From: Methanomassiliicoccaceae archaeon UBA370
Lineage (GTDB): Archaea; Thermoplasmatota; Thermoplasmata; Methanomassiliicoccales; Methanomethylophilaceae
DNA length: 64,000 bases
Direction: 5' to 3'
Assembly: GCA_002505345.1 (NCBI GenBank)
Contig: DAUY01000016.1
Location: forward strand, 111,633-175,632
A program made the position numbers and the translations under genes. This document shows, in pieces, positions 24,456-32,342 of the stretch; the stretch's first letter is position 1; each line of letters opens with the position of its first letter. The notes under the pieces are model-generated. The model worked only from the letters and a program-made list of their open reading frames with translations, had not been told where the DNA came from and searched no databases.

Positions 24456-25250
24456 ATGGGATTGCTCACGAATGCATCAGGTTGGAAACGAGAATTCAAG
24501 AAAGGAAGATCGTTGATCGGCAAGGATTTTTCACGCGCCTGTGCAGAATGGAGCGATGCAATCGACGATGTCCCCTCGGAAGAATTCGATGTGCTGTATT
24601 TCGACATCCTCGATGTTCTGGAGGAACATTTTATCGAGATGGGAAAGAAGAACACTTTTAAGTTGGATTACCCGGCATTGGAACAACTCGCTACGATGGC
24701 GCTGATCTGCAGTCCCGACAGATACGAACTCCTGCTCGAACTCGTGAAAAGAATGAGATCCCACATCGGAGACGTGAAAAGCTTCGGATATGTCCACGTC
24801 CTATGCGCGTGTTCGATAGAATTCGCCAGAGTGCATTTTGCCGTCGACACGTACCTCGACTCCTACAGCAGCATGTGCAAAGAGGTCGTTGGAGTATGCG
24901 ACGATATCGATCAGATCAAGGGAGAGATCTTCGCTAACGACCAATCGGTCGAGAGAGAAAAGAACCTAGATCGTTTGTCCGCGATCATCAGATCGGTGTT
25001 CTCAGAACTTGTTGATGTCATAGATAGAGAAATGAAGAATATGCCCGAGGATCGGATGTTCAACATCGGCTTCGAATGGTTCGATTCATCCGAAAGGCCC
25101 TATATGGATTATATCGACAGGATATACATGGATCTTGCAGAGTGCAGCACTTCTGATTCCGGAAAGTCGGCATTGGCATCTGTGAAACCCGACATCGACG
25201 GATTCATCAGATCATACCTGGACTACCCTAATAAAAGTAAATGCGAATGA
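24456..25250 (+). CDS. Unknown protein, only plus-strand gene at the element's left end
   Basis: A 264-residue soluble, helical protein with no recognised family, no signal peptide and no membrane segment. It is acidic, with helices such as VLEEHFIEMGKKN and LVDVIDREMKNMPEDR. It faces the opposite way from the long leftward operon, and its 3' end meets the last gene of that operon at 25280. Its position between the attachment site and the operon end is where elements often carry host-affecting cargo; that role is inference only. Confidence 0.65.
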   Translation: MGLLTNASGWKREFKKGRSLIGKDFSRACAEWSDAIDDVPSEEFDVLYFDILDVLEEHFIEMGKKNTFKLDYPALEQLATMALICSPDRYELLLELVKRMRSHIGDVKSFGYVHVLCACSIEFARVHFAVDTYLDSYSSMCKEVVGVCDDIDQIKGEIFANDQSVEREKNLDRLSAIIRSVFSELVDVIDREMKNMPEDRMFNIGFEWFDSSERPYMDYIDRIYMDLAECSTSDSGKSALASVKPDIDGFIRSYLDYPNKSKCE

Positions 25251-25279
25251 AATGGATATCGCGGGCCATGGAGAGAACC

Positions 25280-25660
25280 TCATCCGAGTTTCTTTCTCCA
25301 CGCTCTGATGTCCTTCTCGAATTCCCTGTCCATTGTCGCGTAGATCTCTTTTGCAACAGCGGGGTCCCTGGCCATCGCTCTGTTCAGCCGGTCCACTCCG
25401 ACGCCGTACTTCCTGCACACGATCTGCACCGCCTCAGAGTACCTCTCCGCATACTGCAGCTGGTTGTTCGCGTACGCCTCACGAAGCCTGGCGATGATCC
25501 TTTCCGGATCCTCCGTCTCGACGGTCACGCCCGGCTTCTCGTTCAGCAGCGCGATGACCGCCAAAGGGAGGGAAAGGGTTGATGCTATGGACCCGGCCAT
25601 AGCGATGTACTGGCGCTTCTGCATCTTCGTGAGGGGTCTGCGCTTCTTCAGGAAGCTCAT
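25280..25660 (-). CDS. Small basic protein with one hydrophobic segment
   Basis: A 126-residue protein. The N terminus is very basic (KKRRPLTKMQKRQ) and is followed by one hydrophobic helix (AMAGSIASTLSLPLAVIALL), then a charged helical cytoplasmic-type domain (ARLREAYANNQLQYAERYSEA). This looks like an inner-membrane-anchored helical protein. It is the last gene of the leftward operon and overlaps the preceding gene by four bases (ATGA), so it is translationally coupled. No family recognised. Confidence 0.65.
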   Translation of the reverse strand: MSFLKKRRPLTKMQKRQYIAMAGSIASTLSLPLAVIALLNEKPGVTVETEDPERIIARLREAYANNQLQYAERYSEAVQIVCRKYGVGVDRLNRAMARDPAVAKEIYATMDREFEKDIRAWRKKLG

Positions 25661-26031
25661 AGTCCTCTCCTGTAGGCCTTCAGATCAGCCAATAGTTCAA
25701 CGATGTTCTTCCTGGTGATGCCGACGAGCTGCCTGTACTCCTTTTCCTTATAGCCTCTGGAATCCCATTCCTCAAGGTCTCCGACGATCTGCGAGACCGT
25801 TGAATCTACCCATGCCGGATCCCCGAGATTGCGGTACATCTCGTCGACGCAGATCCAATCGTCGTCATAATTGTCCCAATAGTCGTACGTATCGATCTTG
25901 GCGTATTCCATCAGTCTCTCGGAGAGACTGTGGCGGTTTGTATTCCTACATTCGTTATTCGATCTCAATACCTTACGTTTCTTTCCCTTGCTGCGTGCGC
26001 TGCGGCACTTGTTTCTCAATCTGCTGAACAT
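25657..26031 (-). CDS. Small protein with strongly basic N terminus
   Basis: A 124-residue protein: an Arg/Lys-rich first 35 residues (FSRLRNKCRSARSKGKKRK), then an acidic, tyrosine- and tryptophan-rich middle (DTYDYWDNYDDDWICVDE) and a helical end. The basic start may bind nucleic acid. It is coupled to the next gene by an ATGA overlap and follows a 45-base gap that contains an inverted repeat CCGTAT/ATACGG. No family recognised. Confidence 0.6.
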   Translation of the reverse strand: MFSRLRNKCRSARSKGKKRKVLRSNNECRNTNRHSLSERLMEYAKIDTYDYWDNYDDDWICVDEMYRNLGDPAWVDSTVSQIVGDLEEWDSRGYKEKEYRQLVGITRKNIVELLADLKAYRRGL

Positions 26032-26076
26032 TTCCCGTATTCCTTTTCAGATACGGCGGCTTTACTGGCATTGCTA

Positions 26077-26529
26077 TCATCTCCCGCGGTCGATGTAGAA
26101 CTCTTCTGGGATGCCGAGTTTTCTCATCTTGCTGTGAGCTTCCTCCGGAGCGTAATCGGGCCTCCACATGAACTCCGCCTCGACACCGTCGGTCCTGCAC
26201 ACGAAGTCAGGATCGTCGTAATCTCCGCGGACCATCTTGGCCACCTCGTCTGCGTTGGTGATCTGGTAGACCGTGATCGTGCGGTACTTGGTATCGAAGA
26301 TGGCCACTCCGTGCTTCTTCACCTGCTCGGTGAGCGTGCTCTCTTGGCCGGGGTTCTGGTTCCTGACGTAGTACTCGTACTCTGGGCCCCATTCCTTCTC
26401 CATACGGTCCAGGGTGGTGAGGTTCTTCTCCACGAACCCGTCTTCGTGTTCTGTCTCGACAAGGATTACGCGCTCGTTCTTCGAGAGGATCCTCCCGTGT
26501 TTCGCGGATTTATTCCGACGGCCGAACAT
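26077..26529 (-). CDS. Unknown 150-residue protein
   Basis: Starts at ATG 26529, one base after the stop of the preceding gene; the longer open frame upstream is antisense noise. The N terminus FGRRNKSAKHGRILSK is basic and resembles the start of the zinc-ribbon protein at 27479. The rest is mixed, with repeated Tyr/Asp (EYEYYVRNQNPG, RGDYDDPDFVCRTD). There is no signal or membrane segment. Part of the leftward operon. Function unknown. Confidence 0.65.
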   Translation of the reverse strand: MFGRRNKSAKHGRILSKNERVILVETEHEDGFVEKNLTTLDRMEKEWGPEYEYYVRNQNPGQESTLTEQVKKHGVAIFDTKYRTITVYQITNADEVAKMVRGDYDDPDFVCRTDGVEAEFMWRPDYAPEEAHSKMRKLGIPEEFYIDRGR

Positions 26530-26530
26530 C

Positions 26531-26971
26531 TCAGGCCTCCTCGATGCGGTCGATCGTGGTGTGGAGCGCCCATTGTCTGATGTACAGCTGACCGGCCTTC
26601 CTGGCTTCGGTCTTGTTCTTGGCATCGCAGTACATCGGATCGTATGGATTGTCGTTGAGGTAGATCGCGTATCTCTTCGTCGGAGCTTCGTTGCGTGACG
26701 GCGGGATACGTTCCCCTGCATTCCTGTGTCTCGTTATGTCCTGACGCATATCGTCCTCCGACATGGTCCACGCCCTGTCGAGATCCGAGAACGACGGTTC
26801 AGGTATACTCGACGGGAACGATCCCATACGGATCAGGCGTCCGTCCGGGGATTCGACCTTGAAGTACGTGCGGTTGCGCTTCCCTGCCACGAACGAGGTG
26901 GTGATGCGATATCCTTCGTCGGTGGTGACGAAGGCCTCCAGGCCCTGGGGCCATTCTTTCTTCCTTGCCAT
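26531..26971 (-). CDS. Unknown 146-residue protein with WGKxx/AP2-like repeats
   Basis: A soluble basic protein without a recognised domain. It contains two short beta-type stretches (FVTTDEGYRITTSF and KRYAIYLNDNPYDPMYCD) of the kind seen in AP2/ERF-like or integrase arm-binding folds, so DNA binding is possible but unproven. It sits between the zinc-ribbon gene (4-base gap) and the gene at 26529 (1-base gap) in the leftward operon. Confidence 0.6.
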   Translation of the reverse strand: MARKKEWPQGLEAFVTTDEGYRITTSFVAGKRNRTYFKVESPDGRLIRMGSFPSSIPEPSFSDLDRAWTMSEDDMRQDITRHRNAGERIPPSRNEAPTKRYAIYLNDNPYDPMYCDAKNKTEARKAGQLYIRQWALHTTIDRIEEA

Positions 26972-26975
26972 CGGA

Positions 26976-27479
26976 TCAGTCCTCCCCGTACGGGCAGTTG
27001 CCGCACCCGTTGTATTGCTGTTCGTACGAGCACATGGAGCACGGTTTGATGACGTGCTTGCACTCTGGGCATTTGGAGAGTCCGTAGGCCTTGATCTCCA
27101 CCTCGGAATCGCAGAACGGACAGACCTCGTCGGTCATGAGATTGGGATACCGGCGCTTCAGAGCGGCGATATCGCTCTTCGACGTCACTGCAGGACTCAG
27201 CCCTGGGCGGTCGTTGCGGGAGATCTTCATGTTGCAGACCTCCACGCCCTGGATGATGTAATCGGAACCGTCGTCCTCGCCGTCGTAGACGGCGGTGAAG
27301 CGGCATCCGCAGCCGTCGCACCGGTAGTTCTCGTAGTACTCGCCGTTATCCACGCCATTGTGTTTCATGCACATGGCATTGAGCTCCATGCCGCATTCGG
27401 GGCAGTACACCTTGGGAGGTACGTTGCGGCTGAAGATCCTCCTCTTCTTCGCTCCGGACCTCTTTCTGAATCCGAACAT
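26976..27479 (-). CDS. Zinc-ribbon protein
   Basis: A 167-residue protein with three cysteine clusters: YCPECGMEL near residue 25 paired with CDGCGCRF near 54, then VCPFCDSE near 119 paired with KCPECKHV, and a last CSMCSYEQQYNGCGNC. That is enough ligands for at least two zinc ribbons plus a knuckle. The N terminus is basic (FGFRKRSGAKKRRIFSR). Zinc-ribbon proteins of this type often bind nucleic acid or serve as transcription accessories in viruses and plasmids. It ends four bases before the next gene. Family not recognised. Confidence 0.65.
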   Translation of the reverse strand: MFGFRKRSGAKKRRIFSRNVPPKVYCPECGMELNAMCMKHNGVDNGEYYENYRCDGCGCRFTAVYDGEDDGSDYIIQGVEVCNMKISRNDRPGLSPAVTSKSDIAALKRRYPNLMTDEVCPFCDSEVEIKAYGLSKCPECKHVIKPCSMCSYEQQYNGCGNCPYGED

Positions 27480-27480
27480 G

Positions 27481-28110
27481 TCAGCGCCTCCTTCCGAAAA
27501 GCCTGCCTCTGAGATTGAAGCTCAGGATCCTGCTCCGATCCTTGGGGTTCCCGTAGTTCATGAGCTTGTTGTAGTATCCGGAATCGAAGTTCTCCGGAGT
27601 ATATCTGAACCCGCCCTCGGCAACGGTCCAGTCGCGTTTCGAGAAGATCCTCTTACGACTGTTCTCGGTCTCATCGCGGTATTTGTCGAAGACACCGTGG
27701 TTCCACTGATCGTAGAATACGGTCGCATCGTCGGCATTGAAGCGGCATCCGCAGGTGGTGCACTCGCGGATGTTGTTCCCGACGCCGATCCAATAGTATC
27801 CCATGCAGTTGGGGCAGAAGATATCCCCGTCCCGGTCGTAGCAGTCCTTGATATCGTCCTCCGGTGCGATCTGCTTGTACTGGATGACATTGAGGCTGTT
27901 GTCCAGGATGGAATCCAGCATGTTCTCGGCGTCCTTCAGCTTCGTTGAGACGAATGTCCCCTTGATGCCTTCCCCGTATCCGTTGCTCAGGGAGTATCTG
28001 ACCCGGTACCGTCCGTCGGGCATGAGCTCCGCAGATCCGGATATCCCCCTTCTGCCCTCGTTCCTGTATCCGGACCATCTGTCTTGCCCGCGGCGCTTGT
28101 ATAGCTTCAT
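27481..28110 (-). CDS. Zinc-ribbon protein with AP2-like N-terminal segment
   Basis: A 209-residue protein. The first 70 residues have a beta-strand pattern (RYRVRYSLSNG, GTFVSTKLKDAENMLDSI) reminiscent of small DNA-binding arms of integrases. A zinc ribbon follows at residues 98-122 (FCPNCMGY ... CTTCGCRF). The C terminus is very basic (LRGRLFGRRR). It overlaps the start of its upstream neighbour by four bases and is followed by the other zinc-ribbon gene after one base. Likely a nucleic-acid-binding protein; function unknown. Confidence 0.65.
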   Translation of the reverse strand: MKLYKRRGQDRWSGYRNEGRRGISGSAELMPDGRYRVRYSLSNGYGEGIKGTFVSTKLKDAENMLDSILDNSLNVIQYKQIAPEDDIKDCYDRDGDIFCPNCMGYYWIGVGNNIRECTTCGCRFNADDATVFYDQWNHGVFDKYRDETENSRKRIFSKRDWTVAEGGFRYTPENFDSGYYNKLMNYGNPKDRSRILSFNLRGRLFGRRR

Positions 28111-29558
28111 CTTACCTTCCTCTTGCCGATGGTCGTCTGCACCCCGGACTTCTTTGGAGCCGCGGGCTTGGGTTTGGATACTGCCGGTTTCGTTGCAGCA
28201 GGTTTCGCAGCGGTCGTGGTCTTCGCCTTGGGCATGGTCCCGTCCTCTCTCTTCTTCTTGACGGATCTGTTCGCCGGGGTCCCGCCCATCTTCAGCTTGG
28301 AGATGTTGGTGTCCAGGAAGCGGTCGTTGACCCTCTTGGACGCTCTCTTGCCTCTGACTGGTGCGGATCCCCTCTTTGTTTTCAGCAGGACGTCGCGGTC
28401 GTGGGTGTAGAGGCCGATGACCGCTTCCTTGTCGGTATTGGCCGGGCTGTGACCGTCGATGCGCTGGTAGTAGCCGGTCGGCAGCGTCGCGGGCTTCCTG
28501 GTCCTGGATGTGGCTTCGGCAACCGTCGCGGCCTCTTCGATGTTCTTCAGTGAGGCCAGCTCGTCCCTGGACAGGGTGCCCCAGATTCTTGCATCCAGCT
28601 TGCCGCCTTCGTCCACTGGATACGGCGTTCTCGCAACATCGCCGCGGGTCTCGTCGGCGAACCTGAGGTGGTGGACGAACTCATGAGTGATCGTATCCTC
28701 GTCCGCGTCCCTTTCAAGAACGATCTGGGGACAGTCAACGCCTGGCTGGCGGTATCTGTAGAATCCGCTCGCTCCGGGACCCGATGAACCGGTGGTGATC
28801 ATCACTCCCGTATCCTTGACCGCGTTCCTCAGCTCGGATCCGGTGAAGTTGTCGGTCAGGACCTTGCGTATGCGTTCCTCTTCCGGGGACAGGATGGCGA
28901 TCTTGTTGCCTGCTTCCATGCCGCTCTTCGAGGAAGCGCCTTTCAGCACGCCGTAGACGCTGGAAGACGGATCGTCTATTCCGAGGATATCTGATTCCCC
29001 GGGATGCGCCCACCATCCGGTCGCGAGAAGGCCTTCGGGCGTGAACCCGTCCTTTGGCTGGACATGCACCGTGTCGGCCTGCTTCTTGATGTCGATGACG
29101 ATGCTCCTCCCGCGGCCGTTCCTTCCGCCCTCCGCCTCATTCAGGAATCTGGCGAACAGCGCTTCATCGGGTACCTTCCCGGTCTTCTGGTTGATGGGTA
29201 TGGCGTACTTCACGCCGTCCCTGCCGATCAGGATCTTCACCGGTATCTTGTCGCGGACCGTGAACGGAGAGCCGCCGCTTCTGAGCGTTCCGACATCCAC
29301 GTAGGTCATCCCCTTGGCGTTCATGCACTTGATGGATCCGAGCGCTTCGCCGGTGCGCGGGTTCAGCAGGATCACGGGCCCGGTGTACCCGGTCTCCCGG
29401 AGATGCTCCCTCGCTCCCATCTTGACGTTCCTGCGCGCCAGTCTCGCATTTTTCCTCTGTGCCTTCTTCAGGTCCTTCAATGCTTTCTTTCTCTCCTTAA
29501 GCACGTTCTTCTGCTCGCGGTTCTTCCTTTCCACTTCGTCAAACACTTCTCTGTTCAC
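28107..29558 (-). CDS. HExxH zinc-metallopeptidase-like protein with basic tail
   Basis: A 483-residue protein. The middle (about residues 290-310) carries HEFVHH, an HExxH zinc site, followed about 60 residues on by NIEEAATVAEATSRT, which could give the third ligand (gluzincin style). The first 60 residues form a basic coiled coil (KERKKALKDLKKAQRKN), and the last 60 are Lys/Pro/Ala-rich low complexity ending KSGVQTTIGKRKVR. It is paralogous to the protein at 29649 (both have WWAxPGxxDxLGxD, HExVHH and a TxxAET helix). I start at GTG 29558, preceded by AGAGGAGAT; an ATG at 29597 lacks a ribosome site. Possibly a structural-protein maturation protease; inferred. Confidence 0.7.
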   Translation of the reverse strand: MNREVFDEVERKNREQKNVLKERKKALKDLKKAQRKNARLARRNVKMGAREHLRETGYTGPVILLNPRTGEALGSIKCMNAKGMTYVDVGTLRSGGSPFTVRDKIPVKILIGRDGVKYAIPINQKTGKVPDEALFARFLNEAEGGRNGRGRSIVIDIKKQADTVHVQPKDGFTPEGLLATGWWAHPGESDILGIDDPSSSVYGVLKGASSKSGMEAGNKIAILSPEEERIRKVLTDNFTGSELRNAVKDTGVMITTGSSGPGASGFYRYRQPGVDCPQIVLERDADEDTITHEFVHHLRFADETRGDVARTPYPVDEGGKLDARIWGTLSRDELASLKNIEEAATVAEATSRTRKPATLPTGYYQRIDGHSPANTDKEAVIGLYTHDRDVLLKTKRGSAPVRGKRASKRVNDRFLDTNISKLKMGGTPANRSVKKKREDGTMPKAKTTTAAKPAATKPAVSKPKPAAPKKSGVQTTIGKRKVR

Positions 29559-29648
29559 GATTATCTCCTCTGAGTGTTGTTGCGGTGTGCATTGCATACC
29601 GCGGCGGCTTTACTGACATGCTTTATCGTTCCCTCTGGCTCATTCTCG

Positions 29649-30614
29649 TTACATCCTTCTGTTCAGCTTCCTCTGCGACTTCTTCGCCGGTTCCCTCGAC
29701 AGGATCTCTGCCATCGCAATGTTAGTGTTCATCGCCTTCTCCTCCGTGGACCTGATCGCCCTCTTCCCCTTCTGGGGGACGATCAGGAAGTCCGGTACGG
29801 ACATCGGTTTACCGGCCATCACGTGGCGGTCCTCGATGTACGCCGAACGGGCGTCCCTCTCCGGCACCTTATCATAATATCCGGATTGCAGGCGGTCCTT
29901 CGATGTTCTCGCCACGGTCTCGGCGACGGTCATCGCCTCCTCCGCGTTGACGATGCGGTCGCGTTCTCTCTGGCTCATGCGGCCATAAGCATCGGAATCG
30001 AGCACACCGTCACGATCTGTTGGGAATGCCGTGCGGGTGATCCCCTTCCTTGAGAACATGGTCCTCGCATGGTGCACGACCTCGTGCACGATGCCGTCGG
30101 CGGTGGTCCTCTCCTCGATGACGATGAGCGGGACCTCCACTCCGTCCTGCTTCCTCAGATAGTATCCCGTAGCTCCTCCGCAGTTCGGCACGGTCCTGAT
30201 GACGAAGGATCCGTTCCCTGTCATCTCTTCCAGTTCCGCGGCGGTGAAGGATGTTTCCAGCACCTTGCGTATGCGTCTCTGCTCGGCCCTGTTCTCCGAG
30301 ACCACGCCGATCTTGCGCTGGGCCTTCCTCATGGCCTTGCCTCTGATCGAGGAAACATCGTAGACGATCGAGTCTTTCGTATCCAGGCCCAATACGTCTC
30401 CGCTACCGGGATCGGCCCACCATGACACGATGTCCTGGGGCTTGCACCTCATCGGGTAGAGCACCGGATCATTGTCGTTCAGGTCCCTGACGGAACCGCA
30501 CTGCTGGAATCTCTGCACTAAGGCATGCACCGGAACGAAGCCGTGTTCGTCCACTGGGATCCTGTACCTTCTGCCCCGGTAGGTCACCGAAATGATGCTC
30601 TCGGTCATGGGCAT
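29649..30614 (-). CDS. HExxH zinc-metallopeptidase-like protein, shorter paralogue
   Basis: A 321-residue paralogue of the protein at 28107. Shared blocks in the same order: WWADPGSGDVLGLD near residue 69, RIRKVLETSFTAAELEE, HEVVHH near residue 180, NAEEAMTVAETVART, SGYYDKVPE and MNTNIAMAEIL near the end. It lacks the long basic coiled coil and the Lys/Pro/Ala tail. The HExxH and the downstream EE pair suggest an active zinc peptidase. Its start overlaps the ATPase gene by ten bases, and GAGGGAGACGG lies just before the ATG. No signal peptide, so it acts in the cytoplasm or in a particle. Confidence 0.7.
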   Translation of the reverse strand: MPMTESIISVTYRGRRYRIPVDEHGFVPVHALVQRFQQCGSVRDLNDNDPVLYPMRCKPQDIVSWWADPGSGDVLGLDTKDSIVYDVSSIRGKAMRKAQRKIGVVSENRAEQRRIRKVLETSFTAAELEEMTGNGSFVIRTVPNCGGATGYYLRKQDGVEVPLIVIEERTTADGIVHEVVHHARTMFSRKGITRTAFPTDRDGVLDSDAYGRMSQRERDRIVNAEEAMTVAETVARTSKDRLQSGYYDKVPERDARSAYIEDRHVMAGKPMSVPDFLIVPQKGKRAIRSTEEKAMNTNIAMAEILSREPAKKSQRKLNRRM

Positions 30615-31969
30615 CCGTCTCCCTCGCCGGGTATCGGAATGAACGTTTCCGTAGGGGCTGGCACATCCTTTCCGTGAAGGTCTGATAACGAACCTCCGAC
30701 CGCTCCGGGGCCCCTGTCGCTGCCTCTATCTCTATCTATATATACACGCGCGCGACCCCCCGCTGATTCGTTTTCGTTTTTTATGCTGGCTCCGATTTTT
30801 GAAAACGAACTTCCGTTTCTCCAGTTTTCGGACTCTGTCGTCGGTTTTGTTGCTCTTCCAAGGGTCTCGGGAACGTTTCCGTCAGACTTGGAATCGAAGT
30901 CGGAGCAGAGCTCGGGATGCCTCTTCAGATAGGCGTCGCATCTCGACTGCCAAGTGGTCACGGCCATGAAGCGTCCCGTCTTCGGATTGACCTCCGATCT
31001 CGCAATAATATCCCATCTCACGCTGCAGGACCGCAGGCGGAGTATGCGCTCGATCTGACCGTCCGTCTCCGTTCTTTTCTTCGATCCATCTTCGGTTCTG
31101 TCGAAGAACGACTTCATGATGGACTGCAATCTGTACGACGAAACGTCGGAACAGGCGTTGATGAATCCTCTGAAGTCGAATCTCTTCGCCGGATCTTCGC
31201 TCATCGATGTCCTGAAGTCGGCGCAGGCCCCTGTATCATAGAAGTATCCGCCGATCTCCACATCCTCGGGCCTCCTTGTCCACGGCGTCACCGGGACGAA
31301 CATCGGGTTGGTCGGTCTGTGGTTCGTATTGAGCTTGACGGTCACCCATTGCTTCCAATTGGTTGCAGAGTGCCAGCGTCTGATGTATGCTAACGCAACG
31401 GCCTTGTCCTTGTACAATCTTGCCGTGACGTAACCGGGCTTGTCGGGATGATCCGAGAAGTTCCTCGCTCTAGGCGGCAGGTTCGAGATCGCCGGCGTGA
31501 GCATCCACAGGCACATGTTGAATTTGCGGGTCATCCCGTAGAGCCTGAGGAAGTTCTGGTTCGTCTCCTCGGAGTTGGAATCGGCGAGCAGATAGTTCTG
31601 GGCCTCATCCAGCACGATAAGGAACATCACGTCCCTGCCGTTCTCTTCGGTCACGGTCGTCATGATGCGGAACATCTGCTCCATTGATGAGATATGGAAT
31701 ACGCCCGGCGGATCGTCCTCCTCGAATTCGTCTTCGGACTCGCCGTCCTTGCGCATGAATATGACATTCGTCAGCAGGAATGTCCTCGGGATCCTGTCGA
31801 AAGGATATCTTCCGGAGAGGATCATCTCTGCGTATGCCATTGCGGTGTGCGTCTTCCCTCCGCCGCGCTCCCCGTCGGAGACGATGTTCCTGCCGGGTTT
31901 GAACAGATCGGCGTAGAAGGCCGAATAGTCGAACTCCTCCTGTGTCAGCTCGCCCATCTCGTTAGGCAT
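30605..31969 (-). CDS. Zot/FtsK-like P-loop ATPase
   Basis: A 454-residue ATPase. Walker A GERGGGKT is at residues 33-40, Walker B FLIVLDEAQ at about 116-124, and a later KFNMCLWMLTPAISNLPPRAR has the sensor-like layout of Zot (phage pI)/HerA-FtsK ATPases. There is no membrane helix, unlike filamentous-phage Zot. The last 70 residues are low complexity (Ser/Gly/Arg/Pro). In viruses and conjugative elements such ATPases drive DNA packaging or particle export. It lies between the membrane/surface genes and the HExxH genes, consistent with a morphogenesis motor. The exact family would need a profile search. Confidence 0.75.
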   Translation of the reverse strand: MPNEMGELTQEEFDYSAFYADLFKPGRNIVSDGERGGGKTHTAMAYAEMILSGRYPFDRIPRTFLLTNVIFMRKDGESEDEFEEDDPPGVFHISSMEQMFRIMTTVTEENGRDVMFLIVLDEAQNYLLADSNSEETNQNFLRLYGMTRKFNMCLWMLTPAISNLPPRARNFSDHPDKPGYVTARLYKDKAVALAYIRRWHSATNWKQWVTVKLNTNHRPTNPMFVPVTPWTRRPEDVEIGGYFYDTGACADFRTSMSEDPAKRFDFRGFINACSDVSSYRLQSIMKSFFDRTEDGSKKRTETDGQIERILRLRSCSVRWDIIARSEVNPKTGRFMAVTTWQSRCDAYLKRHPELCSDFDSKSDGNVPETLGRATKPTTESENWRNGSSFSKIGASIKNENESAGGRARVYIDRDRGSDRGPGAVGGSLSDLHGKDVPAPTETFIPIPGEGDGCP

Positions 31970-32342
31970 CGTTGCACCTCCACTCCGAGAAGACGTTGAT
32001 GGCCATTCCGTCGATGTTGCCCGCGATGTCGGAATCCTCTCTGCTGGCCCCTATCATCGACAGGTCGCGCATGATCTGCTCGAATGTCTTGAAGTACAGG
32101 AAGAAGGCCTCGCGGGACATCCTTTCTCTGTCGTCGGATCCGAGAGGGAACTTGCCGCAGGTGTCCACGTACAGCGGATTCTGCTCGATGATGCCGTCCG
32201 GGATGCAGGTGGACAGCAGCATGGCGAATGTGCGTACGTAACCGGTGCGGTAGTCTCCTTCGGAGTAGAATCCGATGAGGTCGTCAAAGGCGGAGTTGAT
32301 CTTCCTCGCGTTGTTCACGAAGAGGCTCGATTCAGTCACCAT
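31962..32342 (-). CDS. Small acidic helical protein
   Basis: A 126-residue protein, mostly helical, with no recognised motif (SAFDDLIGFYSEGD, LYFKTFEQIMRDLSMIG). A good AGGAGG site lies eight bases before the ATG. It overlaps both neighbours, by 11 bases upstream and 8 bases with the ATPase gene downstream, so it is translated together with the ATPase and may be its partner. Function unknown. Confidence 0.65.
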   Translation of the reverse strand: MVTESSLFVNNARKINSAFDDLIGFYSEGDYRTGYVRTFAMLLSTCIPDGIIEQNPLYVDTCGKFPLGSDDRERMSREAFFLYFKTFEQIMRDLSMIGASREDSDIAGNIDGMAINVFSEWRCNDA

